A stretch of DNA of 64,000 bases from Diphasiastrum complanatum (lineage: Eukaryota > Streptophyta > Lycopodiopsida > Lycopodiales > Lycopodiaceae), in assembly GCA_029204225.1 (NCBI GenBank), contig CM055105.1, positions 13,597,721 through 13,661,720 on the forward strand, read 5' to 3'. Shown one piece after another: positions 42,201 to 52,030 of this stretch; the first letter of the stretch is position 1; every line of letters starts with the position of its first letter. The notes beneath the pieces are model-generated. The model saw only the letters and a program-made list of their open reading frames with translations. It ran no database searches and was not told the DNA's origin. A program made the translations under genes and the position numbers.

Positions 42201-45200
42201 GATGACATTCCTACACTCCTCTAGAATCTGTCTATCCTGATCCTAGGGATCAAGATGCACTCATGGATGACCTGAATGTATTCAGGTATGTACTTAGAAA
42301 TTACTTAGTACTGTCATGATTCAAATTTCATCTATGTACTGAAATCTGAGTTAGCAATAAGTATTTACTGTTTAGTATTCACTATGAACTTTTAAGTAGA
42401 TTATTGAGTTGGTAAGTACTAAGTTCAAGTTGTAACTTGCAAAAAAACTAAGTTGGAGATAGAAATTGATTATTGAATGTATCTACTTAGTACTAGTCTT
42501 TACATGACATGTCTAACACATTTTCAAAAAAAAACCTAAAAAAGTTTCTTGTTTCAAACCTCGACCTTTCGTTTCAAACGCATTTCGAAACGACGTACGA
42601 AACGGGTTGAAAAAACATTGGAAATGTAATACGAGCTCTTTTCATGAGTATTTGTTTCGCATCGTACCATGTTAGAAATCTGGTTGGCTACATCCTTGTA
42701 GGGGTAGCAATTAGCTGATATTTATTGGCTGAAGTATCGCTACTTAGGCAACGACTGCTTGCCATGATATCTCCAGATTGTGAACAGCATCCCTTCTATA
42801 GCTACTCTGTAAAGCAGTGATAGTCTGTGAACAAGCTATTTTAGCTTGATTGGAAGCAAGTAAAATGGTCGGGGAAGTGGCTGTTTCCATGCTTGTACTC
42901 ATGCTCCTTACCTTCTTTGTTTTGCCTGACATTCATACCATCGTACACTCCGTCGTAAAAAGCATGCCTATGATGACTCCGAAGGAAAACATCTTGTTGA
43001 CTTTCTCTTCAGCTCTTCTTCAAGTGCTTTTTGGCAAGAGTTTATCCCTCATGCTCCACCTCTCCTGGATGACCTCTGCATATGGGCCGACTATGCTACT
43101 AGCCTATATACCATACCCACTGACTCACCCATCTCTCTCTCTCCCCGAACTTCTGAGTTCACCTCTGACATGGTACTTGCGGCCATCAAGAAAATGAAGT
43201 CCCATAAGGCGAGAGACATCAAGGACCTTGAGTCCGAACTCCTATTCCATGCGTTACCAAACCTTTACATTATTGTCTGATTCATGAGCTAACTTAGGCT
43301 TTTTTTTTATTTTTTAGTCCTCAGGATGGTTTGGATCTGCTTCCAAAGATAAAACACATACACTTCAGGCCAAATATTGTGATGACAGCTACCATAACGA
43401 AGAAGAAGAAGAAGAAGCTTTTATTAATGTCTTTTCCATGCCAAAAGGCATATAAGATAGATAAAAGTACATGTCAAGTGTGGTAACCATGGGAGCGTAT
43501 ATAAAATGTCTCCAAGAAAAAACTATGCATAAAAGATGAACAACATATAAACTACAAACTGTCAGTAAGTGGGAGAGAGAGAGACTTATTGATGTCTTAT
43601 CATTATCACAAACAGTACCAGCAGTATCTTGTATAAATAAAGTGTTTATCGTCATTGAGAGAGAGAAGAATCTGTAACGTACTAATCTGAGATGTAAAGA
43701 AATCGGTTTCAAAAAGTGAAGAGAAGTTGCATAGGACTAAATTACATTTCAGGAATTACATGAAAGTCTTTTTATCTTGTATGTCCACGTGCACCCAAGT
43801 GGAATCAAAACCTTGAGGGTGAGCCCAGGAGGCATCAACCAACAACGTGACAACAGAAAGACTACACCCTCATTTAGCAACACCTTCCCAAAAGGGACCA
43901 TACCAACCTGGAACTATTTTGCCAGATCGAGTTTTAAGAACCTGAATGATCTAACATCAAATCATAGCCTGGTTGCAGAATCTGTAAGGAAACTAACCCA
44001 GGAACTTCCATATCCTTCGGGATGCGTAATCAAGAGTATATTGGACTAGGAGTACTGCACGTACCTCAATGAATAAGGCAACCAACAATTCAGATAGCAA
44101 GAATGCTATAAGTTCTATGACTTCCAGAAAAATATTTTCTATAAAACACAACAAAATCTTACCAATCTCTACAAGGACAAATGCAGAGCACCAGAACTCT
44201 TTAAAACTCTATATTTTAGCAACAGAGAGAAGTAGATCAACCATAGCACATACCATAACAGACAAGACCCCAGGATACAACCCGGCAGAAATAATCGCTC
44301 GTAGGAGAGTAGTATCATCAGAATGCTCACTTAACGTTCTTGAATGGTCTTGTACAAATCCTGAAGCTCTCAAGAGCTCAAGGTATTGCTTGCGAAGAGA
44401 GCTCATGGCAAGAAGTGATTGCATTGATAAGAAATTATCTGAACAAAATGCACGGGCCCTATTTTCCTTCATGGCCAAGTCCCAGCGTTCATAAGCATGA
44501 AGAAGCGCCAAATGGTCACTGAAGGAATCTCCAGAGAACTTTAACCTGGCTTCTTCTGCAAGCTAGAGCCACCCATACACTCAAACAAGCACCAAGACTG
44601 TAGATTTTACAGTTGATAAAGAACAAAACGTCAACCATGAAGTCAATGAAATAGAGAACTGACAGTATGAATATACACCAAAAGCAAGTTGGATTTAATT
44701 TTTCAAACAGCTTACAGCGATTGCTCTATCCTTACCACATTGCTAATTTCAAACCTTGAAAGCTAAGCCCTACAAAATAGTTTTTCACGCACTTGGTGGA
44801 CACTGGACAATGTCAATTTGCGTCTTTAAATCTTGATGCAGAAATAGCAAACTTTTAAAGCCTATCAAATATACCTCTCTCTGATCTAGTGGCTTCAAAA
44901 AAGGATCTCGAACACTAAGCCCTGCAGCTATTGTCAGAACGGGGTTGAGACAATGGAAAACAGAGCCCATGATCAACATCTTCCCAATTCGTGGTTCCAC
45001 TGGAAGAACTGACAAATGTTGTCCTGTCAATTTCACGACGGGAGTTAGGCCAGTTATTCTAACAAGTAGAGAGCAGAACGACACAATGGGAACAGAACAC
45101 CCAAATCAAAACTAGGACTCTTCTCTATCCCACCAAGATCTGTAAGCTCTTCAAACTCATTTAATGCGCCGATGGTCTGCAAGAACTCCACAGCTTTGGT

Positions 45201-46031
45201 AACCTGTTCAAAAAGACAAACTGAAATCGTGAAAGCATTGCAGTGGAAGATAAGAGCTATCCATTTTTGACACAGTATCTCTGGTATAACTTCAAGTTCT
45301 ATAGATTTTTTACTTTCCAGCAAACAAATGCTTACACTGTTAGTTCACTTCAATTGTGAAACATGTGTTCCTAGTGATGCATACTTTGCAGACAAGATAG
45401 GAACACAGACAGAGCCAGAATCCTTGTGACAGTAAAAGACTTACGGCAATGATTTCAGGTGGCTGAAGTGCTCTGGATAAAAAATGGACAATGTTTCCAA
45501 GTTTCAGGCTCTTAACTTGCAAACAAATAGAGTGTATTGGAGTTCGCAATAACTCTGGTTGCTGATCCTCGGGGAGTTGATTATAGATGTATCTTGAATA
45601 CAAATGATAGCAAACGCCAGGCCTAACTCGTCCAGCTCTGCCTCTGCGCTGTAATTGGAAGGAAAAAATCAGATTAAATAAACCACTGAATTTGCTGGTA
45701 TCAACATTCAACCAAAACAAGAAACATGACATCATTTGTTATCTAATATATAGTCAACAAAGACTTTAGAATCAACACCTCCAATAAAGTCGGCAGTAAA
45801 ATAATACTCTTGACAAGAAACTGATACAAGACTCACTTGCAATACTGAAGATTTTGAAATCCACCTCGGAAGGAGGTACGGTGTGTCATTATGTACATCA
45901 TAAGACGTTTCTTTTGCTTTCCCTAAATCCACAACGAATACAATGTCATCTATTGTAACACTTGTCTCTGCCAAATTAGTCGCAAGTATAACCTTCCGCA
46001 CATTTGGAGGTGGATGTTCGAAGATTAGCTT
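37636..46031 (-). CDS. DExH3/DHX36-like RNA helicase, 3' nine exons (5' part missing)
   Basis: DEAH/RHA-type helicases unwind RNA duplexes or G-quadruplexes with ATP. Nine exons on the - strand (46031-45837, 45648-45445, 45203-45134, 45023-44875, 44562-44254, 41070-41011, 40869-40714, 40280-40170, 38085-37636) are joined by GT-AG introns, all in phase: 567 codons plus TGA. Numbering from the first visible codon: motif V TNLAETS (18-24) and GKAKETSYD; motif [10 protein letters not shown] (65-72); HA2 winged-helix and ratchet (about 134-206); OB-fold with [18 protein letters not shown] and RDATGISDS (330-375); and a dsRBM-like C terminus ending in KSKKQAE (525-531). This order matches plant DExH3/DExH5 proteins. 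Walker A, DEAH and SAT exons are absent; from 46032 to 64000 only transposons were seen, so the upstream exons are more than 18 kb away or lost. Frame integrity argues that it was recently functional. Confidence 0.9.
38290..39345. repeat. GTTCCGGAAC-type ends around a CT microsatellite in a helicase intron
   Basis: CTCGTTCCGGAATG at 38300 and ACGTTCCGGAACGGAATGCG at 39277 followed by GGAACGGTGGGCAACCATG resemble the TIR family ends. They enclose a duplicated block: a unit with TTCTTTC, TTCTGGAATC, TCACT and GGTGCAGCTTTCCTGCTT occurs at about 38982-39050 and again at about 39091-39220, with long (CT)n (39114-39133 and 39144-39199) inside the second copy. TIRs here are too diverged to define exact ends. 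Confidence 0.55.
39346..40169. other. Helicase intron, nothing further recognised
   Basis: AT-rich intron sequence between exons h and the last exon. No element or RNA gene was recognised. Confidence 0.5.
40170..40280 (-). CDS. Helicase exon h
   Basis: Acceptor ATGTCAG, chosen over the overlapping CCAG because it keeps the frame; donor AAAAAG|GTATTC. Encodes [20 protein letters not shown] and [17 protein letters not shown]; 37 codons. Confidence 0.9.
40714..40869 (-). CDS. Helicase exon g (OB-fold)
   Basis: Between TATGCAG and AATGAG|GTGAGT. Encodes [40 protein letters not shown] and [12 protein letters not shown]; 52 codons. Confidence 0.94.
41011..41070 (-). CDS. Helicase exon f, 60 bases
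   Basis: Between CTTTACAG and CATGCT|GTAAGT. Encodes [20 protein letters not shown], the expected link between the AGLYP region and the NSVNAR block. The intron before it is 3.2 kb and holds hAT and LINE pieces. Confidence 0.88.
41440..41660 (+). pseudogene. Possible Copia Gag scrap in a helicase intron
   Basis: The + strand reads [20 protein letters not shown], then [12 protein letters not shown], a stop and [11 protein letters not shown]. This resembles the UBN2 Gag pattern (linker, LLSSLP, Y-D-L). Short and broken. Confidence 0.5.
41800..42625 (+). mobile_element. hAT-like transposon remnant with GTTCCGGAAC-type flanks
   Basis: 42075-42300 on the + strand reads [28 protein letters not shown] then decays. 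This is reminiscent of the DRW-LHRPLHAAAY segment of plant hAT transposases. On the left, 41815-41985 is a two-copy repeat of about 110 bases with GGAAACCCYAATGGGA and TTCCGGAATGGAAC. On the right, 42555-42612 has GTTTCAAACGCATTTCGAAACG. The element class is inferred from the short transposase-like reading. Confidence 0.5.
42990..43270 (+). pseudogene. LINE ORF2 fragment, start of RT region
   Basis: The + strand reads [20 protein letters not shown] then [20 protein letters not shown], matching the linker and the ..AIKKLKSGKAPG-type start of LINE RT. Truncated on both sides. Confidence 0.65.
43396..43730 (-). mobile_element. LINE-H: LINE 3' end in a helicase intron
   Basis: - strand: 3' UTR with ACATTTTATATACGCTCCCA and ACTTGACATGTACTTTT, the perfect hairpin ATGCC-TTTT-GGCAT (43438-43451) and the tail GGAAAAGACATTAATAAAAG, then (CTT)n instead of (CT)n. 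It is inserted in the same orientation as the helicase. Body heavily 5'-truncated. Confidence 0.85.
43731..44253. other. Helicase intron, nothing recognised
   Basis: Open frames here are overlaps of intron and exon e on the opposite strand. No element was seen. Confidence 0.4.
44254..44562 (-). CDS. Helicase exon e
   Basis: Acceptor GGCTCTAG, chosen over the nearby TTGCAG because only it keeps the frame and gives LAEEARLKF after DQRE. Donor GTTATG|GTATGT. Encodes [33 protein letters not shown] and [15 protein letters not shown]; 103 codons. Confidence 0.92.
44875..45023 (-). CDS. Helicase exon d (HA2)
   Basis: Between TTGACAG and GAGAGAG|GTATAT. Encodes [37 protein letters not shown] and KPLDQRE, the classic HA2 ratchet segment. 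Phase 0 at its end. Confidence 0.93.
45134..45203 (-). CDS. Helicase exon c (HA2 start)
   Basis: A 70-base exon between GAACAG and CTTG|GTGGGA. Encodes [23 protein letters not shown]. It ends one base into a glycine codon completed by exon d. Confidence 0.9.
45445..45648 (-). CDS. Helicase exon b (motif VI)
   Basis: Between TTACAG and ATTGCC|GTAAGT. Encodes [19 protein letters not shown], then [20 protein letters not shown] and [11 protein letters not shown]. The arginine finger motif Q-RRGRAGR is completed across the junction with exon a. Confidence 0.94.
45837..46031 (-). CDS. Helicase exon a (motif V)
   Basis: Between TGTTGCAG and CAA|GTGAGT. Encodes [40 protein letters not shown] and [13 protein letters not shown]; 65 codons, phase 0 at both ends. 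It is the first helicase exon visible in the window. Confidence 0.93.
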
Positions 46032-46540
46032 CTGCAACAATCATAAAAGAACAAGGCATATTTCGTATAAATGTTAATTTTCATCTTTGTAACTGAGCAT
46101 ACCCCTTATTGAAACTAGCTCTTTATAAAACATTCAATAGATTTCAAATATAAGACATCCTCCAGTTAATATAAATCCTCAGGCATTTTAAGTAGGAGAA
46201 ACAATGAGAATTCTTGGCACCACACTCATAGCTAAGTCAAAAAGGCCTAAAAGAAACTAGATTCTTTTCAGCTTAAAACTGTTCATGACAGCTATTTATG
46301 AACTTGTTGGACCTTTGAAAAATCAACACAAAATAGGAATGATATCAACGTTAAACCTATAATAGTAACCAAACACACAAAACATTTGCAATCTTCGCAT
46401 TATGAAGTCATAGTAACAAAAACTAGTCTATTGAATCTCTATCACTTCTTTAACTAGCCAACACACGTTTCTATACTCCAGGCATGGTGGTTACCATCCT
46501 TCTTGTGTATGCTTTTGAATATTTATGACTGAAACCTCGC
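46032..46540. other. Intron upstream of the first visible helicase exon
   Basis: AT-rich, no exon encoding helicase motifs I-IV was found. It runs into LINE-I. Confidence 0.5.
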
Positions 46541-47560
46541 AAAAGGGAGAGAAAGAAAGAAAGCCTCATTAATGTCTTTTCCATGCCAAAAGGCATATAA
46601 GATGAATGAGTACAAAATCAAACTGAGAATGCATCTAATATATGATTGCAAACGTAAACGCAATGGAAATGGTAACTTGTTGTCATCAAGTCCTATTGCT
46701 ATTGAAAAAAGATGTGATGGGAGCTGCTGTTGGGGGCGGTATGTGCTGATGACATCGTTGGTGGAGTCGTCTATAAGAGGTGTGGCTCTGGGAACCATAT
46801 GAATCTGAGTAGTACGCCGTCTCTGGTCTCTGTGGCTCAAAGTGCCACTGTCATCATCACTATCATCTGAGGCTAGATCAGTCCGTAATCTGCGAGAGGA
46901 CATAATTTGGCGCTACGTGTCAAAGTGACTCGGTTACGCAAATCCTATCATAGTAAAAGCATATCCTTAACGATGAGTGCAACACAGCGTGGATCCTCAT
47001 ATGTGGTCACAATGTGACAGAAGCACCTCGAAAGACACAATGATATCGTCCTCTGATCTCATAATAGACTGGGCATCTAAATAAGAAGTGATCCTCAGAC
47101 TCTACCTCAAATAGAGAACATAACTAGCAAATTTTATCGTCCTGGGGGAAGCGTCCAATCTCAATCTTGAGCTAATGTGATGAGACGCGAAGTTGGCCTA
47201 ATAAGAATCTCAAACCATGAGCCATTCCTGAGTCTAGGTAGTGTGGTAGAATAGGGACCTGTTGTATCCAACTCCAAGAAATAAGTCCGATAGTAGTCTA
47301 GTTTGACCCGTAACTAGCCTTGCTATGCTCGATATAGGAGACTTCTCACGTAGTCATGAGTGCCTGCTGGAAGGTCCATGATAGACATGTTGAGCATGTC
47401 AAGTAAACGAGAGGCCTGAGAGAACCGGGATAGTTGATAACCCTGACTATGAAGGTGTTGTGATGAGGTGAGTGTTGCCCGTGTGTATCTTTGCTCATCC
47501 ATGGGAAATGACCCGACTCGCAATATATAGTTGATAAACTGGAAGATGGCATCAAGGTGC
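46541..47560 (-). mobile_element. LINE-I: 5'-truncated LINE, ORF2 C-terminal half
   Basis: - strand: begins in the ORF2 C-terminal region (DEQRYTRATLTSSQHLHSQG, LPAGTHDYVRSLLYRA at 47323-47523), continues through decayed frames to the acidic end ([20 protein letters not shown]) and 3' UTR with ATGCC-TTTT-GGCAT (46583-46596), AAAAGACATTAATGAGG and a CTTTCTTT tail. The alignment partner is 50305-51225. Confidence 0.87.
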
Positions 47561-48030
47561 TGTTATAGCTTTCACTCCCTGTCTCGGTTGTTTACTGTTT
47601 TATGTATAGATGTACTTTCGTAAATACAAAAATAGCTAGGTCATTGGCCTGTGGTGACCTTTGTAACAGAAATGTAAATGTAACTGTTAATTAAGCTTTT
47701 AAGCCTCTGAGTCGCATGTTGCTTTGGCATGGGGTACTGGTCATTTATTAGGAGTGGTTGGACTAACCTCCTAAAGATAGGAGTTGACTAGTCAACATGA
47801 CATGTGTCATATGGTCACAGGGATACTTGGTGTAGTGAATGAGTGACACATGTCAAGGTTGAACGTTCAAACATGACATGTCACATGTTCACTAGGACAC
47901 TTGGTCCAATGTATGAGTGACACATGTCAGCCTACTCACTTGCCTACGTATCAGGTACTGCCACGTGGCAAGTGTTGACTATGCCTGGAATTGGCCATGT
48001 GTTGACATTAGGAATTGGCCATGCGTCGAC
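47561..48030 (+). repeat. Gypsy LTR, solo or truncated
   Basis: Starts TGTTATAGCTTTCACTCC, the counterpart of TGTTAGAGCCTTTACTCC in Gypsy-1, and matches the inverse of 14639-15147 through the GGTCATTTATTAGGAGTGG block and both 75-bp units. The last ~30 bases differ and no Gypsy interior follows. It separates LINE-I from LINE-A. Confidence 0.88.
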
Positions 48031-49597
48031 ATCTTCACGCTCCAGGCCTTGATTGAGGAAGCTAAGAATAGGAAAGAGAGGGTTTATTGCTGCTTTGTGG
48101 ACTTCAGGAAAGCATTTGATTCTATTTCTTGCTCCTTGCTCATTCAGAGCCTCGAGATCTTGGCTTCTTCACCGACATCATTTTGGCTGTGATGGCTCTT
48201 TATGAGCACGTCCTGGGATGTTTCCGACATAGTAGTGGCATTTCTGATCATCTCTGGAGCACTATTGGGGTGAAGCAAGGCTGCTCTCTTTGGCCGGTCC
48301 TCTTTGGACTATATATTGATGAGCTGGAGAGAGCCATTTCACGGCAGAGACATGGTGTACAGGTCTTCCTTCCTCACACTGGGCCAGTCTTTCACGATTA
48401 CAGACCACCATGTTAGCTCGGTTGATTCGAGCGAAGCCTTCTGTTCCACATGAGATTCTTCTGGCTGAGTTTGTGGTTCCACCTATACAGATCGAGGCAG
48501 CTCTCCAGCTCATCACATATATTCAGAGAGTACACGCACTGTCAGATACAAACAAATGATATGCACAGATTGCACTGTCCTCTTCACACTATTTTATCAT
48601 GGTTCTCTCAGGCATCTCACCTCCTACTTTAGTCATTTGGTATCTCCATTATAGAGCTTCTCTCAGGCACTTATCAATATATCAGACGATTTCTCTATCG
48701 AGCATGTCTAGAGCGGACTTGGAGTTGGCAATTAGGGGTTAAGCCTTATTTCTACCGGACCCACTTTCTAGAGCTAGACACAGCACGGATTCCAATCCTG
48801 ACACGTTACTTGGATTCAGGCCTATCACATTGCCTCAGATTCACAGTGGGCGAATTTAGGGTGTCTTCGCACCAACTAGCTATTGAGACTGGGAGGTTCC
48901 ATAGTATTCCTAAGAGGAGCATATTTGCCAGTTATGCTCTTAAGGTGAGGTGGAGTCTGAGGATCATTTTATCTTCAAATGCCACGTATACTATGAGATT
49001 AAAGGGAGATATCACTATTTGTTTCAAAACATGCCCAGCACTCTACAATCTCTCATAGCCTATGAGAACTCCCGGTGTGTCGCTCTTATGGTACGAGAGA
49101 TGTTCATATTGCGGCGAGATCTATGCGAAACTTCTCAGCATTTTACCCCTCAGCCATTGATTACCTCTTTCTTCTCTAGGCAGAGATCACGAGACGCGGA
49201 GCTTGATGATGATGATGATGATGATGATGGTGGCAGCTTACATATTCACAAAGATCAAAGACAGTGTACTACTCATCACCACTTTGTTGCCGGGGTCATC
49301 AGACCTCCTATGCAAAGACACACTTCTCATTCTCGTAGACAACGTTAGCGGACTCCAGAGCTTCCCCATGTTGCAGCTTGCATTACATCTTTCTATAGCG
49401 TCAGCACAGATAGGAGTTCATGACATTGATACATCTATTATACACGCACACTCTCATTTTCGCATTTATCTTAGTTTGTATTAGATGTTTTCTTTCTTGC
49501 AGCCTCGAAGACATTTTACACGCTCCCATTGTTATCACATACTTGACATGTACTTCATTAGTCTTATATGCCCTTTGGCATGGAAAAGACATTAAAA

Positions 49598-49683
<86 letters not shown>
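48031..49683 (+). mobile_element. LINE-A: truncated LINE with internal deletion
   Basis: RT palm start QALIEEAKNRKERVYCCFVD then FRKAFDSI (48034-48130), VKQGCSLWPVLFGLYIDELE (48270-48330), then an abrupt jump to the late ORF2 part LARLIRAKPSVPHEILLAEF (48412-48475) and a heavily decayed C-terminus. 3' UTR with TACTTGACATGTACT, the hairpin ATGCC-CTTT-GGCAT (49568-49581), AAAAGACATTAAAAAAG and (CT)n 49601-49683. Confidence 0.88.
49601..49683. repeat. (CT)n microsatellite tail of LINE-A
   Basis: About 83 bases of pure CT between the LINE-A 3' end and the first LINE-B coding bases. Confidence 0.97.
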
Positions 49684-49688
<5 letters not shown>

Positions 49689-51440
49689 TTGCAGACTGGG
49701 GAGTATCTTGATTGCTATACTTTTATATGTAGATGACGTGGTTCTCATATCTTCTACCAGAGAGAGATTACAGCGACAACTCGACAGCCTTCATGCTTTC
49801 TGCAGTAGATGGGGACTAGGGGTTAACATATTGAAAACCAAAGTTATGGTTTTCAACACATCGAGAGCTTTTATGCAGCGCCAGGAACTCATCTTCGACA
49901 GGCAGCCCTTGGAGGTTGTATCTTCCTACACTTACCTTGGTGTACTCTTTACAGGCCCTATCTTTGGTATGCGACAGGCAGCTTCCACCAGACTTGGGAA
50001 GGGCCACGCGTCACTTGTCCAGTTAGAGCGATTCTGTTTCAGACGGTTTATTCGGGATGCCCCAAGTAAATGCCAGCTTTTTGACACTCTCGTTACACCC
50101 ACAGCCCTATATGCAGTAGAAGTATGGTGTACGGGTCTTACATCATCGGATTGGGCCCATATTTCACGACTGCAGGTTCTCATGTTATCCCGGATGATAC
50201 GGGCTAAGCCATTCGTCCCACACTAGATTATACTGACAGAGTTCGCGGTTCCACCCATACAGCTATCCGCCATCTTCCAACTTATCCTATATATCTAGCG
50301 TGTCATGTTGTTATCCACAGACGAGCAGAGATACATACAGATGGCACTCGCTTCCTCACAACACCTTTATGACCAGGGACATCGACTATCATGGTTCTCT
50401 CATGCCTCCCAGCTATTGGACACACTTGGCATATCTATCACAGCCCTTCCATCAGGCACCCATGAGTACATCAGACGCTTTCTTTATAGAGTATATCTGA
50501 GACGGACATGGCAGGGGCAGCTCGGGGTCAAACCCGACTATCACAAGACACACTTTCTGGAGCTAGACACAGCAGGACTTCCAGTTTTGCCACACTACCT
50601 CACCTCAGGACTGTCTCACGGGCTTCGGTTTCTGTTGGGCCAGTTTCGAGTATCTTCACATCAGTTGGCTATTGAGACTGGACGCTTCCAGTGCACCCCG
50701 CGAGAGGAGCGGATTTGCCAGTTGTGCTCATTAGCTATGGTCGAGTCAGAGGAGCACTTCCTTTTCACATGTCCAGTTTACTATGAGATCAGAGGGCGAT
50801 ATCATTGCCTTTTTCGTCAGACACATGTTACACTGCGGTCCCTTATCTCATACGAGGACCCCCGTTGTGTGGCACTTATGCTACGTGAGATGTCCCTCTT
50901 ACGACAGGACCTATGTCAGGTAGTTCAACATACTTACCCAGTCACCCAGTCCCAGATTACATCCTTCTTCTCACGCAGGAGATCACGTTCTGATGCAGAC
51001 ATGACTGACAGCAATTGCGACGACATTCCCAAACCCAAGGCGCAGAGACGACGTACCACCCAGCCTCAGGCGACCATGAGAGTTACACGTCCCACCAGGC
51101 CTCCTAGACAGAGACGCACTACATATGCTCATACTCATCGACGACGCCAGCATGTTCCAGCGCTTACTGATGTTACAGCTCACATTACATCCTTCTACAG
51201 CATCAGCACAGCCCTAACTTCTTGACATGGATACATATGATTTTCATGCACATGCTTTTTCATTTATGTATTTCATTTATGCATTTATCTTAGCCTGTAC
51301 CAGATGTTATTTCTTTATTACAACATTGGACATGCTTTAGACGCTCTCCTAGTTACCACATACTTGACATGTACTACTTTTGTCTTATATGCCTTTTGGC
51401 ATGGAAAAGACATTAATAAAGCTTTCTTTCTCTCTTTGTT
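49684..51440 (+). mobile_element. LINE-B: 5'-truncated LINE, RT thumb to 3' end
   Basis: Starts inside ORF2 just before the RT catalytic box and runs to the 3' UTR with the perfect hairpin ATGCC-TTTT-GGCAT (51389-51402) and tail AAAAGACATTAATAAAG then CTTTCTTTCTCTCTTTG. The 3' UTR shares TTAGACGCTCTCC and TACTTGACATGTACTACTTT with LINE-A, -G and -H. Confidence 0.92.
49690..51225 (+). pseudogene. LINE-B ORF2: RT catalytic box and C-terminal region
   Basis: RT part: LLYVDDVVLISSTRERLQRQ, KTKVMVFN, YTYLGVLF, then STRLGKGHASLVQLERF and LVTPTALYAVEVW. Two stops (about 50224 and 50297) separate it from a 306-codon open C-terminal frame: LASSQHLYDQGHRLSWFSHA, GTHEYIRRFLYRV, then the zinc-knuckle-like cluster RICQLCSLAMVESEEHFLFT C, YEIRGRYHCLF and a basic end. 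The C-x2-C-H-C arrangement resembles the CCHC knuckle of plant L1-type ORF2. This is the best preserved LINE in the window. Confidence 0.9.
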
Positions 51441-51544
51441 TTGCTTGCAGGGAAAAGGAAACAACTTATTGAAAGAAGCTTGCTTGCTTTGAAGAAATCT
51501 TGGAGGAAGAGAAAAAAGCTTGATGGAGAAGGAGAAAGGAGGTA

Positions 51545-51609
<65 letters not shown>

Positions 51610-52030
51610 CGCTTCCATCTCCATCTCCTCACTGCTTCCATCTCCATGCAACTCTCACTTCTTTCTAGCTTTCTATGTGGCTAGATCTACCTTTTTTGTG
51701 CATGACACTTTCTTGAATCACTTTCAACTACTCTAAGCTTGTTTCTCAAGATTTCATTGTTGCTATCCTTTTGCAATAAATCCTTAACAGTTTGAGTTTT
51801 GAAAATTTGATTTTTCTTGATCTCAAAATTTTCGCAGTCTGTAACATCCGTACAAATCTGTATCGTGCTGCAAGTATAGGCTGACGATTGCATAGTGCTC
51901 TCTCTTACCTTCGATCTGAATCAATTTTTGGGTCAATCGGACTTCGTATGAAAAAGTTACGCTCATTTCTGTAAAATAGTAAGCTTCCCCTACTTGAGTG
52001 CCAAATACATGACACTATTGAGTGCACTGC
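51441..52030. other. (CT)n microsatellite and unassigned DNA
   Basis: 51547-51607 is (CT)n. The surrounding sequence (AGCTTGCTTGCTTTGAAG, CCATCTCCATCTCC) has no recognised coding content. A LINE 5' UTR or decayed LTR is possible. Confidence 0.5.

Noticed and set aside
44069-44494. 141-codon + strand ORF
   Set aside because: It is antisense to helicase exon e, whose - strand reading has clear conserved motifs and splice sites.
44542-44562. TTGCAG as the acceptor of helicase exon e
   Set aside because: It leads to an immediate frame break; the CTCTAG seven bases upstream keeps phase and yields the conserved LAEEARLKF.
49203-49484. ORF beginning with nine methionines
   Set aside because: The run is a GATGAT repeat within the decayed acidic end of LINE-A ORF2.
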